Assembly: GCA_025345505.1 (NCBI GenBank)
Contig: JANVCC010000030.1
Span: forward strand, 4,821,053-4,885,052
DNA length: 64,000 bases
Origin: Todiramphus chloris collaris
Lineage: Eukaryota; Chordata; Aves; Coraciiformes; Alcedinidae
Direction of reading: 5' to 3'
A model generated the notes under the pieces. It saw only the letters and a list, made by a program, of their open reading frames with translations. It did no database searches and was not told where the DNA came from. This document shows positions 44,157 to 57,862 of this stretch, piece by piece. Each line of letters begins with the position of its first letter. The first letter of the stretch is position 1. The position numbers and the translations under genes were made by a program.

Positions 44157-45252
44157 ATAATATAGGCAGGAACTTGTCATGAAGAGAAGGGATTGTATTC
44201 CTAGCTTCATTCTCCACTCCCAAGTACATCCTTTGTACTAGTAAAGAGCAACCAAAGAAATTGAGGTAAAAAGTGTGCTGTAGGGTAATTGCTTAGGAGA
44301 TTACTAATGTGATACAGAAGCTTCCAGCCAATTTCACCAGATTGGGTTGCGCCCAGCAACTAAAAATCATTACCATCCGACAGCTACTCAATAGATCATC
44401 TGAAATAAGTTTGTGGTCTCAGGTGTCCAAAGCTCACACACACCAGTCCCACCCCCAGTAGAACTGGAATTAATTTACACCTTTCAGAGCTTCATCAGTG
44501 TGACTGGCCCATGGAGAATGCAATACTATGCTATATTCCACAGGGAATTGAAAAGTGTTGGAATTGCCTTTTTTTTTTTTTTTTTGAGCTAAATAGAATG
44601 CATAAAATTCATTCTTGTCGTTACAGTAGATACAGACTATAGCAACTGGTGTTATATACACCTCATCCCTTATCCTTAGTGGAATAAACTCATCCTTGAA
44701 TGTCAGGGAAGTCTCCAGGACTGTCAATTCTGTCTGAAGTTCTAAATTATTATTATATTATTTTTTCAAATACTGATCTTACTGCCTTATTATTACATAT
44801 TGGCTTTTAATATTCATGATGAGATCAGGAACTGCTCTTCTGTGTCTGAATATTTTTGTGTCAACTTCAAAGCTCTCTCTATATATTTAAAGACAAGGCT
44901 GATAAGAATTACTATTTGTTTTGTGCTGATAAGTAAAAACTGCAGATGGGTTATTTTAATATATGATAACAAGATATTTGGGGATCTTTAAGAACAGGTG
45001 GCATGGATAGAATTCCAGATAAATCCAGTTTAGCTCCTTGGTTAATACAATTTTAGAGTTGTGAGCAACAGAAAACATATTGAGGTTATCTTCTTGCCTT
45101 TTTAGAGTCCACACAGTGAAAGGGGTCAACTTAGAAGACATTAGACCAGATACCTGTAACCATCAGACATGCTCCTACCAGTTGGTAGCTACAATAACCA
45201 GTGAATGACACAGGGAGGTTGCTGTATAATCCATTTTGTTAGGGGGATATGT

Positions 45253-45257
45253 AAGTT
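45253..45257. repeat. 5 bp target-site duplication (AAGTT), left copy
   Basis: Directly precedes the LTR and is identical to 45871-45875, which directly follows it. It marks both edges of the insertion and shows that the LTR pair recombined without loss of flanking DNA. Confidence 0.85.
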
Positions 45258-45870
45258 TGTGCTGGGTTTGGCTGGGGTAGAGTTAGTTTTCTTCACAGTA
45301 GTTGGTATGGGGTCCTGTTTTGGATTTGTTTTGGGAACAGCACTGATGATGCAGGGATGTGTTAGTTGCTTCTGAGCAGGACTCACACAGAAACAAGGCC
45401 CCTTCTGCTCCTCACCCCACCCCAACAGTGAGTAGACTGGGCGTGCACAAGAATCTGGGAGAGGATGCTGCCAGGACAGCTGACCCCACTCTAGCAGAGG
45501 GATATACCAGACCATATGATGTCATGCTCAGCATCTCAGACCATACAACATCATACAAAGGTGGGAGAATGAGGAAGGGGAGGACATTGGGAGTGATGGC
45601 GTTTGTCTTCTCAAGTCACCATTATGTGTGATGGAGCCCAGCTCTCCTGGGCTGAACACCCCTGGGGAGTGCCCACAGGAAGTGGTGAATGAATTCTTTG
45701 TTTTGCTTTGCTTGTGTGCACAGCTTGTGCTTTACTTGTTGAACTGATTTGATCTCAACCCATGAGTTTTCTCACTTTTACCCTTCCAAGTCTCTCCCCC
45801 ATCCCACTGAGAGGGGAGTGAGCAAATGGATGTGGGGGACTTAGGTGCCAGCTGGGGTTTAACCATGACA
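45258..45870 (+). mobile_element. Solo LTR of an avian ERVL-like endogenous retrovirus
   Basis: A 613 bp element that starts TGTGCTGGGTTTGGCTGGGG, ends ACCATGACA, and is flanked by a perfect 5 bp target duplication AAGTT. This internal text is a widespread bird LTR, which I assign to the class III (ERVL-like) group from memory, and 5 bp duplications suit that group. There are no internal gag/pol/env sequences or second LTR, so it is a solo LTR left by recombination. The usual TATA region appears mutated near 45525-45545. Open frames on both strands here are not genes. Confidence 0.85.
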
Positions 45871-45875
45871 AAGTT
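45871..45875. repeat. 5 bp target-site duplication (AAGTT), right copy
   Basis: Identical to the left copy at 45253-45257 and begins immediately after the terminal CA of the LTR. Confidence 0.85.
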
Positions 45876-48664
45876 ATTGAATGGGGGTTTTTTTTGTTTA
45901 TGGATGCTTTTGGGTCTTGGGTTTGGTTGTTTTTTGGTTTTGGATGGGTTTTTTCCCTTTCCCTCTTTGTGGAGCCTCTTCTAAAGCTGCTGGTTTTGCA
46001 CGTAAACAGATTTGTTTCTATAACCCAAATTCCAGCAAGAACTGTTCTCAGTACAGACTGTACTGGCTGCTTATACAGAAGCACTGCTATGTACCAGCTT
46101 TGATATAAAGCTTATGATCAGCAGGAAGCCATTCTAACATTTTGAGATACTAATGTTTGAACACTTATTAGCACTTTAAACATAATGTCATAATTGTATC
46201 TGGATGAAAATTGTTTTAATTCAGTTTAAACTGAAAAATATCTCACTGAGTAAATGAGGAGGCGGACTCCTTATTCTGCTCATCGTAATCTTTTGTAGAG
46301 AGTGGGTATTTTTTTTTGTAAACCTAGAGTTTTTTGTCAAGAGTCTTTCTGGGCTGTGAGACATTGTAATGGCACATCATATATATTTTAGGGCAATAAA
46401 AGCATGGGAAAAAAAATGTAGTCAGGTAAAAGGACAGTACTGGCACAAGAACATGTATAAATTGGCCTTGAATGATTTAGGTATGCAATTCTCATTAGGA
46501 CAGCTAGTTTTAGTACAGCTGTCCGGTGGGAACTATAAGATGAAAATACAAGCTATCAGACAAGAAAATGACATTACTGCATTTAAGTGAGAGATTATCA
46601 AATTTCTGGAAAGACTTTGTAATGTATTGCTCACAGCAGCACAGGTTTCGACCCGTCAGCTGAGGAGTTTTATTCTAGTACCTATGCATGACCTGAATGA
46701 AATGCAAAAGTAGGAAGGAAATATATCACCAAATTATAAGGTGGTGGGAATTAGGGGGAAAAAACCAACCTCTCATGTCATTTAGTCTGTTCCCTTGACA
46801 GCAGAGAACATGAATTCAGTCTCATTGTTAGAGCTTTTTCTAATATTCAGGATAAATTACCCCATCCCTGCTGCATACCATTCCTCACATTTATAATCAT
46901 TGTACTATACTAAACAGGGTTTTTTTTCTTCTGTTTATGTTGACTGCCTCCCATGACTCGCATACTTTGTCACCCCCTTATTTGTCACATACCCAAGTAG
47001 TACATGTTTAGGTTTTTCAGAAGAAAATCTGTCTCATTAAGGAAAATAGCCCCAGCAGTGATACTGAAATGTAAAGATTTGCCCAAAAGGGATTTTTAAT
47101 AATACAGGATCTCCATACTGCAGTTGGTGCAACTACCTTGATAAACATCCTGATTTGAAATGTCAGGGTTGACACAACTTTTTTTTTTTTCCCCCCTTTC
47201 TCATCAATGAGGCCTGTCTTTGGCAGGTATGAGTTACTTTCTTCCCTGCTCTAGTTTCCTCCTTTGAATGATCAGCTAGTTATTTGTAAGAGGAAGGAAG
47301 CAAATTTTATCTTTTTTCTTGAGTGATCAAATGATCTTCCCCTCAGAATGTCCTGCTATTGCAGTGAGAAGTTACGATTGCTGAAGTATGTGCGGATTCA
47401 TTACTTAGGCTGTAAAAATTGGTTTTCATCTTGCTTATTATAAGAGAACTTTGGGGACCAGATCCCTGTGCAACGAAACTCCCAAATCATGGTGTGTACC
47501 TGCCAGGGGAGTCTGCTCCCTGGGGAATGTTTTGCTGAGTATCTGGATGCTGCTGAAAAATGATGTCTAAGAATGAAGTCAGCCACTGTCAAACAGCTGA
47601 AAATCAAATGCTGTGCTCTTTAAGACAGATTTAGCACTGCAGTTTTCAGAGCAATATCTGAGTGTTCCCCTTTTGAGCACTACCAGAATGAAATCAGTTC
47701 CATCTCAGTCTGTTTCTTTTCCTCATTTTTCCCCTCTATGAAGTTTTTTAATTTGTCATATAGTTTGATGTTAAGGAAATTACTTTAACATCACCTTTTA
47801 GTCAGGCATTCTCTGAGGAGCACAACGTACAATACAATTTAGTCAGAAATGAGTTGGTCTCTGTAACAAACTGCAAATTACCAAGCTCTTGAAACACAAC
47901 TTCTCATAAATGTCATTTACAACCTTGCAGATTCAAGTCCTTGAGCAACAATCAGGTTTTTAAACTTCCTGTCATCTTTCTGCATGGACTGCAGAGCAAA
48001 AATTAAAAATGCATTTGGGTTTTAACTGGAAAAAAATAAGGTGGAAGTTTCTCAGGTACTTGCGTGTGTTGATCCTGTCATCATTGTACTGCAGAGTAAC
48101 TGTAGTTGTGGAAGAATAATTAGTGTATATTGTAAATGTTAGATACTAGTTTTGTTTTTCTGGATCATAAATAGCATGGACAAAATTGGGGTAATTTATG
48201 AGAAATCACTTCAGAACTGTATTTAGCAATAAACAGCAACAGTTTAGAAGTAGTAATTCAGCCGTTCACTCTTTCTATATGGATTTTAGCTATATAAGTT
48301 AGATATCCTATGTAGCAGTCCAGTGTGTTTTACCACAGGGGATTCTTTTCTTGGTCCATTCAGAAACAGAGGTTCTTCTACAACTTTGAGCTCATAAGGA
48401 TTGATGCTACTGAATGCCTCCTGGGATTAAATGTACGTTACCCAGCATATTGTCAAGTAGATGTCCTCTCTGGAGTTATCTAATATATGCGAAGAACACT
48501 GGCGGGTCTCCAGAAACACACTTAAGCATGTGAGCAGTCTTGAATCGAAGCATGAGTGCCAGGCACTTTGCAGGGTCCAACATCTATGGGACATACTCAA
48601 ACTAAATGTAGTTCCTTGTAATGTTGGGAGCTTCTTTAATGGTTATGATATCAGCCTGCAGGTG

Positions 48665-48720
48665 AATCATCAAATAATGGTTTGGGTTGGAAGGGAACTT
48701 GAAGATCATTTAGTAGATGA
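48665..48720 (-). mobile_element. Short CR1 3'-end fragment, minus strand
   Basis: ATGGTTTGGGTTGGAAGGGA followed by ACTTGAAGATCATTTAGT is the reverse complement of the conserved CR1 3' terminus. Only about 55 bases remain. It overlaps the end of an unrelated 92-codon frame at 48461-48739. Confidence 0.8.
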
Positions 48721-50546
48721 AGTTTATTATCTTTTTTAATTATATGCCTCATTCTGTATGTAGCAATTTCTTGATATATTTTTTCATATAGTTCTTCAGA
48801 AAATGCATTTATTTCAAGTGCAACCAGTGTTATTAATATACTAGTGCTTTTGTGGAGAGACTCTCATTTTCAACTCTGTATTACAGATTTGCCCTAGGTG
48901 TTGTTGCTCTTGCTTCCCACTCTCAACTCGTCTTAATTGTGATGCTAAATTTTTTTTAAACTGATGTTCTGTACTAATTTACTGTGATTTATTATGATGA
49001 CTCTGTGTATTGTATCAATATTTCTCTTTCCTGTATGCATATTACACATCAGAGAGAATTACTGCATCAGTTAAATGGTGGCTCTGATTTCAGAAGACAA
49101 ATCAGATTCTAAAAAGAGAAGATTTAGTTTGGAAAGTAAGTTTGGAAAAATTTCAGGTAATTGAAGACGGAATTAAAAGAAAAAACCATTATGATTACAA
49201 GTATAGTAAATGTTTAGACATTAAGATAACATATCAAGGCTGTCATCCACACATTTTACATGAAATGAGGTAGTTCATAAACTAAAATCTCTGCCTCTTC
49301 TAGGTGATGACCTGCAGCAAGGGACCCAGGGAAAATCCAGGGGGGAACCCTGTTTGCAGGAGCCTGCCTGTTGATTCCTTGTCTGCATTTAGTTATTGAT
49401 GTCTTGCAGCTCTGTTTGCAGGAATGCTACAAAGAATGGACCCCCCGTCGTCCTTGCAGAATGGGCAATTGCCAATGCTCTGTAGCAGTTACTGCCATAG
49501 ACTTATTAAAAGCTCTTTACAACATACCAAGTAAATATTGGGTTAGAAATTGCCTGTTCATTTATGTGCACAGCAGACCATGATATTTCTGTCTAAGCCA
49601 CTAGTCTCTTGCATCAGCCCCTTTATAATTCCCCAGGAGATATTCACCGTATTGCTTCCTAAGCAGCCTTATTGGCCACAGAGCTCATGTCTAATATTTC
49701 CAGCTCTTTGGAGACTCTTCCAAAACATAGGTCTGCTAATACTGATTTTTCAGCTTTTCTCTGATAATTCTAATTTCTTCCTGTGTGCAAGAGCTAGAGA
49801 TTTTTAGACATAATGGCTTTGCTTCCTCTTATTTGCTTGATTATAAAACACATATGTTTTGATGCAGACACATCAAATGAGAAAGGCATGAACTGTGGAG
49901 AAGAAAATGAGGGTGATTCATTAGCTGAGACATTGTGTTGAGATCAGGAACAAGCCTGATCGCAAACCATGCCCTTTATCTACTTTGTGACCTTGGACAA
50001 ATCACTTGTTTGCTTTTTTTCCCCCTGCTTTGAACATGCAGTACAGAAGCCTGTCTAGACAAAGACTGTGTTTTAAGAATAGATGACCACAGAAGGTCTA
50101 ACGGGGATCAGCGAGATGAATCCCCTGCAACCGGAGGCACCTCTGCAGTAGGTGCTTTGTTTCACGTGCCCCCACAGCCCTGCCTCACGACCACATCCAT
50201 CTCAAACCTCTCTGCAACTCCCTGCGACAAATGTAAAAACGTTGGTAAAGGAACGTGAAAGCCACAAAATATGATGTGCCAGAGAAGGAACAGAATATCC
50301 CTGGAGTATATTGTGTATTCATGCAACGAATAATGGTATGACAGGGCCCTGGCTATTGATACAAAACAAAAAATAATGGGAAACGGTGGCTGACGACTCC
50401 TTAGAAAGCGAACCAAAATGTGCTTAGCAGTAGATGAGGAAAATAATAAGCAAGGCAGATCTTCTGCAGCACGAGCTGTTCATCTCTGAATTCTGTTCTG
50501 AAGCAAAAACTGGAGATAATTGGTGATTTCTCTATTATGTTCACAG

Positions 50547-50857
50547 GTGTTGAGGATCTGGGGCATTCAGCATCAGCTGTGCATCCAGAAGATTACTGGC
50601 ATGTTCCCAGAGATCTGAAATCCCAGTCTTCTTTCTGTTGTAATGAAGTTCAGAGATGCTCCTTTACCTCATTTAATAATGAACTGATGCTACTGCAAAT
50701 GGAGCAAGAAACTAGAAGAAAGGTCAAAGGCAGCAGGACAGGTGTTAGTCGTGTCCAGTGCAGTACATGCTGGAAGCAGGCAAAGGAAAAAGGCAAACAG
50801 ACCTTTCTGCATTTCCCTGAAAAAAAATTTAAAGATAAGCTTGAAAGTTTGTCCTAA
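50547..50857 (+). other. Unrecognised open frame behind a splice acceptor, possible exon
   Basis: Acceptor TCTCTATTATGTTCACAG is followed by 103 open codons to TAA. The frame includes hydrophilic segments SFNNELMLLQMEQETRRK and VKGSRTGVSRVQ. The second loosely recalls the start of a WD40 blade (basic residue, small loop, V--V). By synteny a WDR49 exon on this strand would be plausible. There is no convincing donor (the nearest is AAAG|GTCAAA) and no clear GH or WD dipeptide, so this may be a chance frame. Confidence 0.2.
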
Positions 50858-53800
50858 TATGTGATTTCAGAAAGTTCAGAGGTATGAAAAGAAACAAGTC
50901 CTTACTTTGGGTAGGAAATTATCTCATACTGATGTAGCCTAATTGTGATGTTTTGTGATCCTCCTTGGAGAGAAATAGGGGTAGTCTGCTTCTCCTGAAT
51001 TTTAGCGGAACTGGCAGGCTAGCTGAAGTCCTCCAGACTTTCACTTCTGAAAGGGGTTTAGTTTCTGATAAAGGGTCAGTGTTTCAAAGAGATACAAAAT
51101 CTTCATCTGTCCTGTGCTTCAGTGAAACAACCAGAATAGAAATAAAACTCCTAATCTGAGATGTTCTAGGGTTATCTCTGAGGAAAACTACTCTTCATGT
51201 GGCTGCCAATTGCAAATGAACTCAGTTATAAAATTCCTCTTTATTGCCACCTTTCCCTATCCCTGAGGTTAATTCTGAAATATGCATGAAATGTAATTAG
51301 TGCGGATCCATTTCTGCCAGCACGTTTTACACAAGTGGCTTACAGTGGCAGACCTGGATGTATTCATACGAAAATGATTCAGTTAAATGTAATACCACTT
51401 GGTATGCAGCATGAGTGTTGTTTGTCTTCACAGTACTTTAATGATGCACTGCAGTCTTTGGTATCGAAGCACTACCTGCATCTCAATGAAGAGCCCCGGT
51501 TGCTATACAGGGGAACGCCTCTGATAACGTTTTCTAGAGCTCAGCCCCAACTGCACTTTTTATCTACTGCTTGAGATGCAAGCCTTAGAGCATATTGTGT
51601 TCTGATAGGAGGTATCATGACTTTTTTCTTCACTTTGTTTGGTGAAAATGAATGTTTATAGCATGGCAGAGGTGCTACTATCTGATTTAATAAAAAAAAA
51701 AAAAGAAAACAACCAACCAACCCCAAAACCAAAGCAGCCAGTGATCTAGTTTGCTGTCAAAACCATCCATCTGTGCCCACCTGCCTGAAAGCACAATTTG
51801 CAATCCTCTCCCTCGGGATAGAGTTCTCAGCTTCAAGAAACAAATGTTTCTTAAACACATCTCCTAAAGCTTTAAGTTCAGATTATTTTAAACTCTGTTT
51901 ATGAGAAGTTACTTTGTTGTTTCATTAATGGGGATACTAATGCAACATCTTCAGAGCCTGCATGGTTAGTAATTATTCCTTTACGTTTTTGTCAGCCATC
52001 ACTGAGTGATTCTAAACCAGCTTTTGGAATCATTGGAGCTCATGCTGGTAAATTGCAGGCTGAGTTGTCTTTCCCAAATAGCTTTTGGTGCACTTGAAAT
52101 CTATCATCTTCAAGTGTATTTGGATCAGGCTTCAAAGGCGAGTATTTGAGAGTTTGGGTTTTTTCCTTTCTCGGGAAGCTGAATCAAAATGTCACTTAAC
52201 AGTGTGTAAGCAGAAAATTGTTTTGTTTCTAGCTCGGTGTAGACGCATTGTGCTGTAAGAGATAAACAGCGAGCCAGGAGAGGTAATGGCAACCTTCTGA
52301 GACACCTTACAGGAACATGCATATGGACTACATCAGAACAGAGGAGGAGATACATGACTTGGATTTGATGCTGGGATAGATGGGATACTGAAGGGCATGA
52401 TTTTCAGCTATGGCAGGTCAGCCTAACTCCATGCAATGGCTGGAGAAGTAACCAAAAAAGCAGAATCTTCAGTACTGGTAGCCTACCTGGTTGTCAGCTA
52501 TAGATGCTGTATTTTGGCTGTAAAAGGTCTATTCCATTGTCTAAGAGTTCTTCCTTTACTGCCCTAGTGCTATAAAACACACATATGTATTTATCGTGGC
52601 AGTAGCAGAAGCTTCTTGAGCAGTGTGACAAATCCTGTATGTTTTCTGTTTAAGACTTCAAAGGGATTTGGAATATTAAGTACAACCTTTTGTTATTAAT
52701 GAAATGTTACTTAACAAGAACTTAAAAAAAAAAAACCAACAAACTTAATGGTTTTGAAGGTACATATGTTTTCAGTTTAACTGTTGAAATGGAAGGCTCT
52801 GTGAGCCACAAAATCAGAAAGGAAAAGATAACTAATTCCCTGAAGACAGCAGCATCACTGGCTGCTTTTATTTTGGGGACAAAAACCATCTATTGGGATT
52901 TTTTTTGGTGGTGGTTAGATGTGTGTCTGAATTTTGGTGACTGACATGTGCTGGTTTGACACTGAAAAGTTAAATGGCCAAAGCTTGGACAGTCCTTTGT
53001 GATACAGAACGCTGCCGAGAAGGCAATACCAATGCAGCAGCACTGAGCAGCCCATGACTTGGAGGCCTGTGGCAGTGCTGGGCTGAATGATGGCTCATCA
53101 TTTCAATCTCTGTAGCCTATATGGCTTTTGAGGCCTCTTACTGCATACTTGTCATGCTTAAAGCAGGAGTAATGGAGACGTTGATATCCATGAACAGGAG
53201 AAAGGGTACTTTTTCCTTTGGGATTCCAAAATATCACTGTGTATGAAGCTGATGTTGAAAATCATGCCTTGGCTGAATGGAAAGATCTACTGCTCAGCTA
53301 GCCGGAGCTTTCTATCAAGATAATTCCCTTGTGAAATGAAGCCTAAATTTAAAACCTGAAAAACTCCCTACATGAAGTTGAGAATAAAAAATGGTGGTTA
53401 TTGCTTGTTAGAATTCTTTTTTTTGCTTGGTGTGTGCCATTTGTCCCTCACTCTCTTATTTCTGCACTTCCCATAACTCCTGGAGAGGCTCACAGAAACA
53501 AGACGAGATGTTGCAACATTGTGATTTGGGAATAGATGCTTAAATACCACAGCTAATTCTTGCTGAAGGGAGCATCGTGAATTCGATATGAATTGTTGCA
53601 TTTTTAGTTCATTTTTCCAAAATTAAACATTTCTCCAATAAAGCTTGTAATAAAGTAATAGCCGTGTGAAGAAGAATAGAATCATCTCAGAAAAGCTTAA
53701 AATGCATGTTTGGTCATCTGTTTAGATGAATCAGCCTCTTCCATAGAGTAAATCTGTCTTGCATCTCTAAATGAATGTGATCTAGATTACAGATTTATTT

Positions 53801-56800
53801 CCCTCAGATATTGAGAGTAGTTACTGTCTAGATTTAAACCTAATCTCTTGCCCTGTAGCTTCTGGGGTTTTTATCACTAAAGCTAGTTTTGCTTTTTAGT
53901 GTCTGGAGCTGTGCCTGGATGTGAGGATAAGTACATCTAGGGCAGGTACCTGTGAAACTTGTGTTTTCTGGGCTGTAGATGTATGTACATATTCACTTAC
54001 ACTGGTGTATAGACCTTTCATATCCCCCATCCCGTGGTCTGGGTTGTTTTCCCCTCTGCTATTGAGTCTTCTACTCATTCAATTTTAGATACTGGCTTTC
54101 TTGGACTCAGCAGTGTCTGTCTTCCAGTAAGTACGTCTATTGAGTTTGGCATGTTCAACATCATCCATTGATATATATAGAATTGTATTATATAAAAGTT
54201 CATTTCTTATCATCCCGGAACAGTTCCTTGAAGGGTCAGCCAAAGGTGGGCCATGTGCTTCATTTCTAACAGCAGGTATTGCAAAAACAGAGGTTTTTTT
54301 TTTTTTTTTCAGTTAGAATACTCTCTGCATAGCTTGAAAGGCAAGGTTTAACTATGCAGCTCTACACTGAAAATTGTTTGCAATTGCCAATAAATGTATT
54401 GATAAAAATAGCTATTTGAAATTGCTTAAAAGGGGAGGGGAAAAACCCCCTCTTATCTCTCATCCAGAAAAAGAGTCTTTGCAAAAGCTAGGAAGGGAGG
54501 CAGAGAATTGAATGTTAAATTCAGTATTACCTTCAGCATCCCAAGTGATCTAAACTGCTCCCACACTGGTCATGGGTAGATATGAATAGGTAAACCTTCA
54601 GAGAAGTAACCAGTCTGATAACTTTGCTGTGAAGTGCTTGTTAGGTCAAGTACATCTTGAGTTTTACTGCTTTGGTAATCAAATCTCACACGAGCAATAA
54701 GAAAACTTTAGTTTCTAGAAGCTGTCTGGAGGTTTAACCGTAACTGCCTAAACCAAAACCAATTTTTTCACCTTTCTGACGTTCTCTCATATTGGGGCAC
54801 AACCATATTTTCTAGGCCTGTTGTGCCTTGATCTGACAATTGTGACACAGCAACAGAGCTTAAGAATGTGTCTGTTCTTTTGTTTTATCATTCTTTCTAT
54901 TTTTTTTTTTACATTTCTTTGTCACTAGATTTGAACTTCTCTCCCGCACTCCTTGTTTAAATTACCTTGGATGAGCTGACTGTAAGCCTCTGTCTACTGG
55001 ATGCCAGCCACAAAGGAGAAGTGGGGTCTTGGGAGGCAGCCCTGTGCCATTAGATGTTGATCTATCATATTAAAAAGTTCTGGTAATGGAGTTTCCATTA
55101 ATTCCTCCAATAATTTATTCTACACCTATGTTCTCCTATAGGAAAAAAAAAAAAAAAAGAAAAGGGGCTCTTAAAAAGCTTTTTGTAACATCTAACTGGA
55201 TTTTCCTGTCTGCAATTTGAGGTCCCTAATGCTTGTTCTCTTATGGTCAGGGACAGCAAGCAATTCCTTTCTTACAGTGCAACAGCCTTCAGGTAATTGG
55301 AGCTTGTTATCAGGTCTTTCCTCAGGCCCTTTGATGCTAAAATAATCACATACTTATGCCTCGTTGCTCTCTTTGATCCGGAACTTCCATAGACTTCTCT
55401 CCAGCACTGAGCTGGTGGTGCAGTGGAAGGCTTACCAGTTCTAACACTTCACAAGCCTTGCAGACAGGTAAATACATTGTCAACTTCTGGGTTTTGTAAG
55501 AGAATAATAGCTAAAATGATCATAATTTCTAATTCTATCTCCATTGCCAGGTAGTACCTCCCAGATCTGTGTTACCGGACCCTGTCCATCATCTAGAGGG
55601 GAAGTGAAGTCACTGAAGGGAGCCAGACCTCTGCCCGCTTTCTGACACGCAGTGACATAGCACGCCCTCCTCCTTGGGTAGTCTGTCACAATGGTGACAT
55701 ACCTTGCTTTGCTTCTCTCCTCTAACAGTTTCTGTTGGCAGCTACTTAGGAGAGTGTCTGCCTAACATCAAGATGTATGAAATTAGCTGCTGCTTTCTGC
55801 CATGGTGCTGTGGAAGGCCATGAGATGTACTTTGTGCTTTGCTCTTGATGAGGGAGCGACAGCCACTGCTCGCCTCCCCTTACCCTTTGCTGCTGAACAG
55901 CAATATGACTAGATTATTCCTGATTATTATTTTTCCTGGGATGGAAGTGACACTGTCTTATTTTTCTTTTCTTATCTCTTTTCTCCCTCTTCTAGCAGCT
56001 GGGGAGAGCAATCACCTTTTAAAGGTTCCTGCTATCGTGCTGTTTGCTGTGATTCCTCCTTTAGAATTGTTGAGAGTTTTGAGGTTCACTGGTCATGCTT
56101 TGAAAACACCCGTCCTGTCTGATTATGATCTGAGCTACTTCAGGGAGAACTCTTACTCTTTTCTCCTTGCTTGACATCTTTAATAAGACTAATTAAATAA
56201 TGCATTAAATAGTCTGGGCTTCCCGGCTTTGCCAAAATCTTACAGTCTCTCTAATGAACCAACATTTTTCCCTCTTGGTTTTTTTTTTTCTCTTTGTCCT
56301 CTTACTATCTTTGCCACTGGCAAGTTGCTCCTTGATGTAGTACACCTTAGGTTTACTTTTAATTTAATATTTCATATTTTTTTTACTTTTTGTGTGTTTT
56401 GTTCAGTGCTCTTGATTCTGCTAGTTGCTCATAAAGCACTAATATATATATACACAAGTATGTATAAAACCTTCTGAAATTAGTGATCTCTGGTGAGTCA
56501 TGAGAGCTCCCATGATATGTTTTTCTCTCTAACCTTTCCAGCATATTTTTGAGAAAGTGCATGATTTCTTAATATACAAGATAATCTCTTCTTTTTTCCT
56601 CTCCTTTCAAAGCAACCTGTGCTCCCTCAGTTTCCTTCAGTAATTGGCAGAGAGGTTAAGAAAATAGGAACACTTGTGTTAAAAGGAAATATGGTTATAA
56701 TCAGAGTTTAGGTTTTGCTCTGCTTGATATTTGTTTTAAGGACAGAAGCAGCCTTGCTAATTTGGAAGTATGGAGTATTTTACTTCTCAAATACATTTAA

Positions 56801-56839
56801 GCAATTAAATAAGACCTTCTAAAGGGCAGCTTCTAATAG

Positions 56840-56960
56840 GTTAGGGTTTTTTCAATTTTATATTAATGATATATTTATTTTGTAATATATTATAGTTTTG
56901 TATAATACAATATATAAAACATATATTATGTATTTATTATATAACTAATAGGTTACTATA
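56840..56960. repeat. Very AT-rich low-complexity stretch
   Basis: About 120 bases made almost only of A and T, with many TATA/ATATTA words and short inverted repeats (AATATATTATAG, ACATATATTATGT). No coding content. Confidence 0.8.
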
Positions 56961-57838
56961 TTTATGGCCTTAAGTGTTAAGATCAAATGGTTTCTCCAGT
57001 TTAGTTCTAAGCACTGGCTGCAAGAACCAGGATCTTTCCTTACATTTGGATTGCATCATGAAGGAATTACAGGGTCTTGTCTTTTACAGGTTCAGAGAAA
57101 TAGTGAAAAACTTTTGTGGAGTCAGTTTGGAAGGTATTACGGATTTGCTTCTAGGAAAAATTCCTGAGTTATTTTTGCAATGGACAATGCAGTGTGCAGG
57201 TTTTACTCGTGAGATGAAAACACTGGAACAAATATGAGCACAAAGAGCAGCTTGGTCATGAGCTGACATGTAGAAGACTTGCTATGATGCCTCTTAAGTA
57301 TCAGGTGCCTGACACAGTTTTATTTTATAAAAATAGGGCTATAACTGTGATAGGACAATAGAAATGACCCGTTCGGATGCATTGCAAGGTGATTTCTTGA
57401 CATTGAAGTAAGGCAATCAGAGGTGACTCTCTGCGCTAAGTTTACAGCAAACAATAGCAGGAGTTTGTTGTCTTTCATCAAGTTCATGTCCACTGACCAA
57501 AACACAGGAAAAAAAACCCCAATCATAGCAGATTTTTAGATGAAATGTCTCCGAAGTTGTAAATCTGATCTTACTGATTAATTCTAAAGCATAGCTGCCA
57601 TCTCCTCTGTCTCCTTGAATTTCACTTTCCAGTGGCTCGTGACTTTTTACTCAAGGTGTCAGTTATTTGAGAGAAATAAGGAAGATCTAGCTATCCATCA
57701 AACAGCTCCTGTTAGCCGTGCCTCCCAGATTGGAGGTGGCATGTGGCTTTATTGTGGTGCTGCCCTGCTTCACCCCTGCTGATGACTCCAAAGGAGCTCT
57801 AGTAGCGTGGGAGCAGGAATCTTTGTAATGAATTGAAA

Positions 57839-57862
57839 GGGGGGGGGGGGGGGGGGGGGGGG
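57839..57862. repeat. Homopolymer G run, 24 bases
   Basis: Uninterrupted G24, followed by AGTGGTGAATGGGGGGGAGA. Long G runs are common in bird genomes and are hard to sequence, so the length may be inexact. G-quadruplex potential on the + strand. Confidence 0.95.

Larger units (their letters stand above)
31384..45252. other. Intergenic AT-rich region downstream of PDCD10
   Basis: No recognisable exon. The longest frames (32138-32515 on +, 37074-37505 on -) are no longer than chance allows and match nothing I know. Contents are a G18 run, a 15 bp tandem repeat, a diverged CR1, and the duplication/hairpin pair near 44.1 kb. In mammals the next gene in this direction is WDR49, on the same strand as PDCD10. 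Confidence 0.55.

Noticed and set aside
45189..45631. Open frames on both strands (45189-45515 minus, 45359-45631 plus)
   Set aside because: They lie in the ERV-type LTR, which is non-coding.
52945..53220. TGTGCTGGTTTGACACTG, similar to the start of some bird LTRs
   Set aside because: No matching end, no target duplication and no further LTR text recognised.
56974..57237. 87-codon plus frame with an acceptor-like TCTTGTCTTTTACAG inside
   Set aside because: Two frames overlap over the same bases with no homology, and no donor follows.
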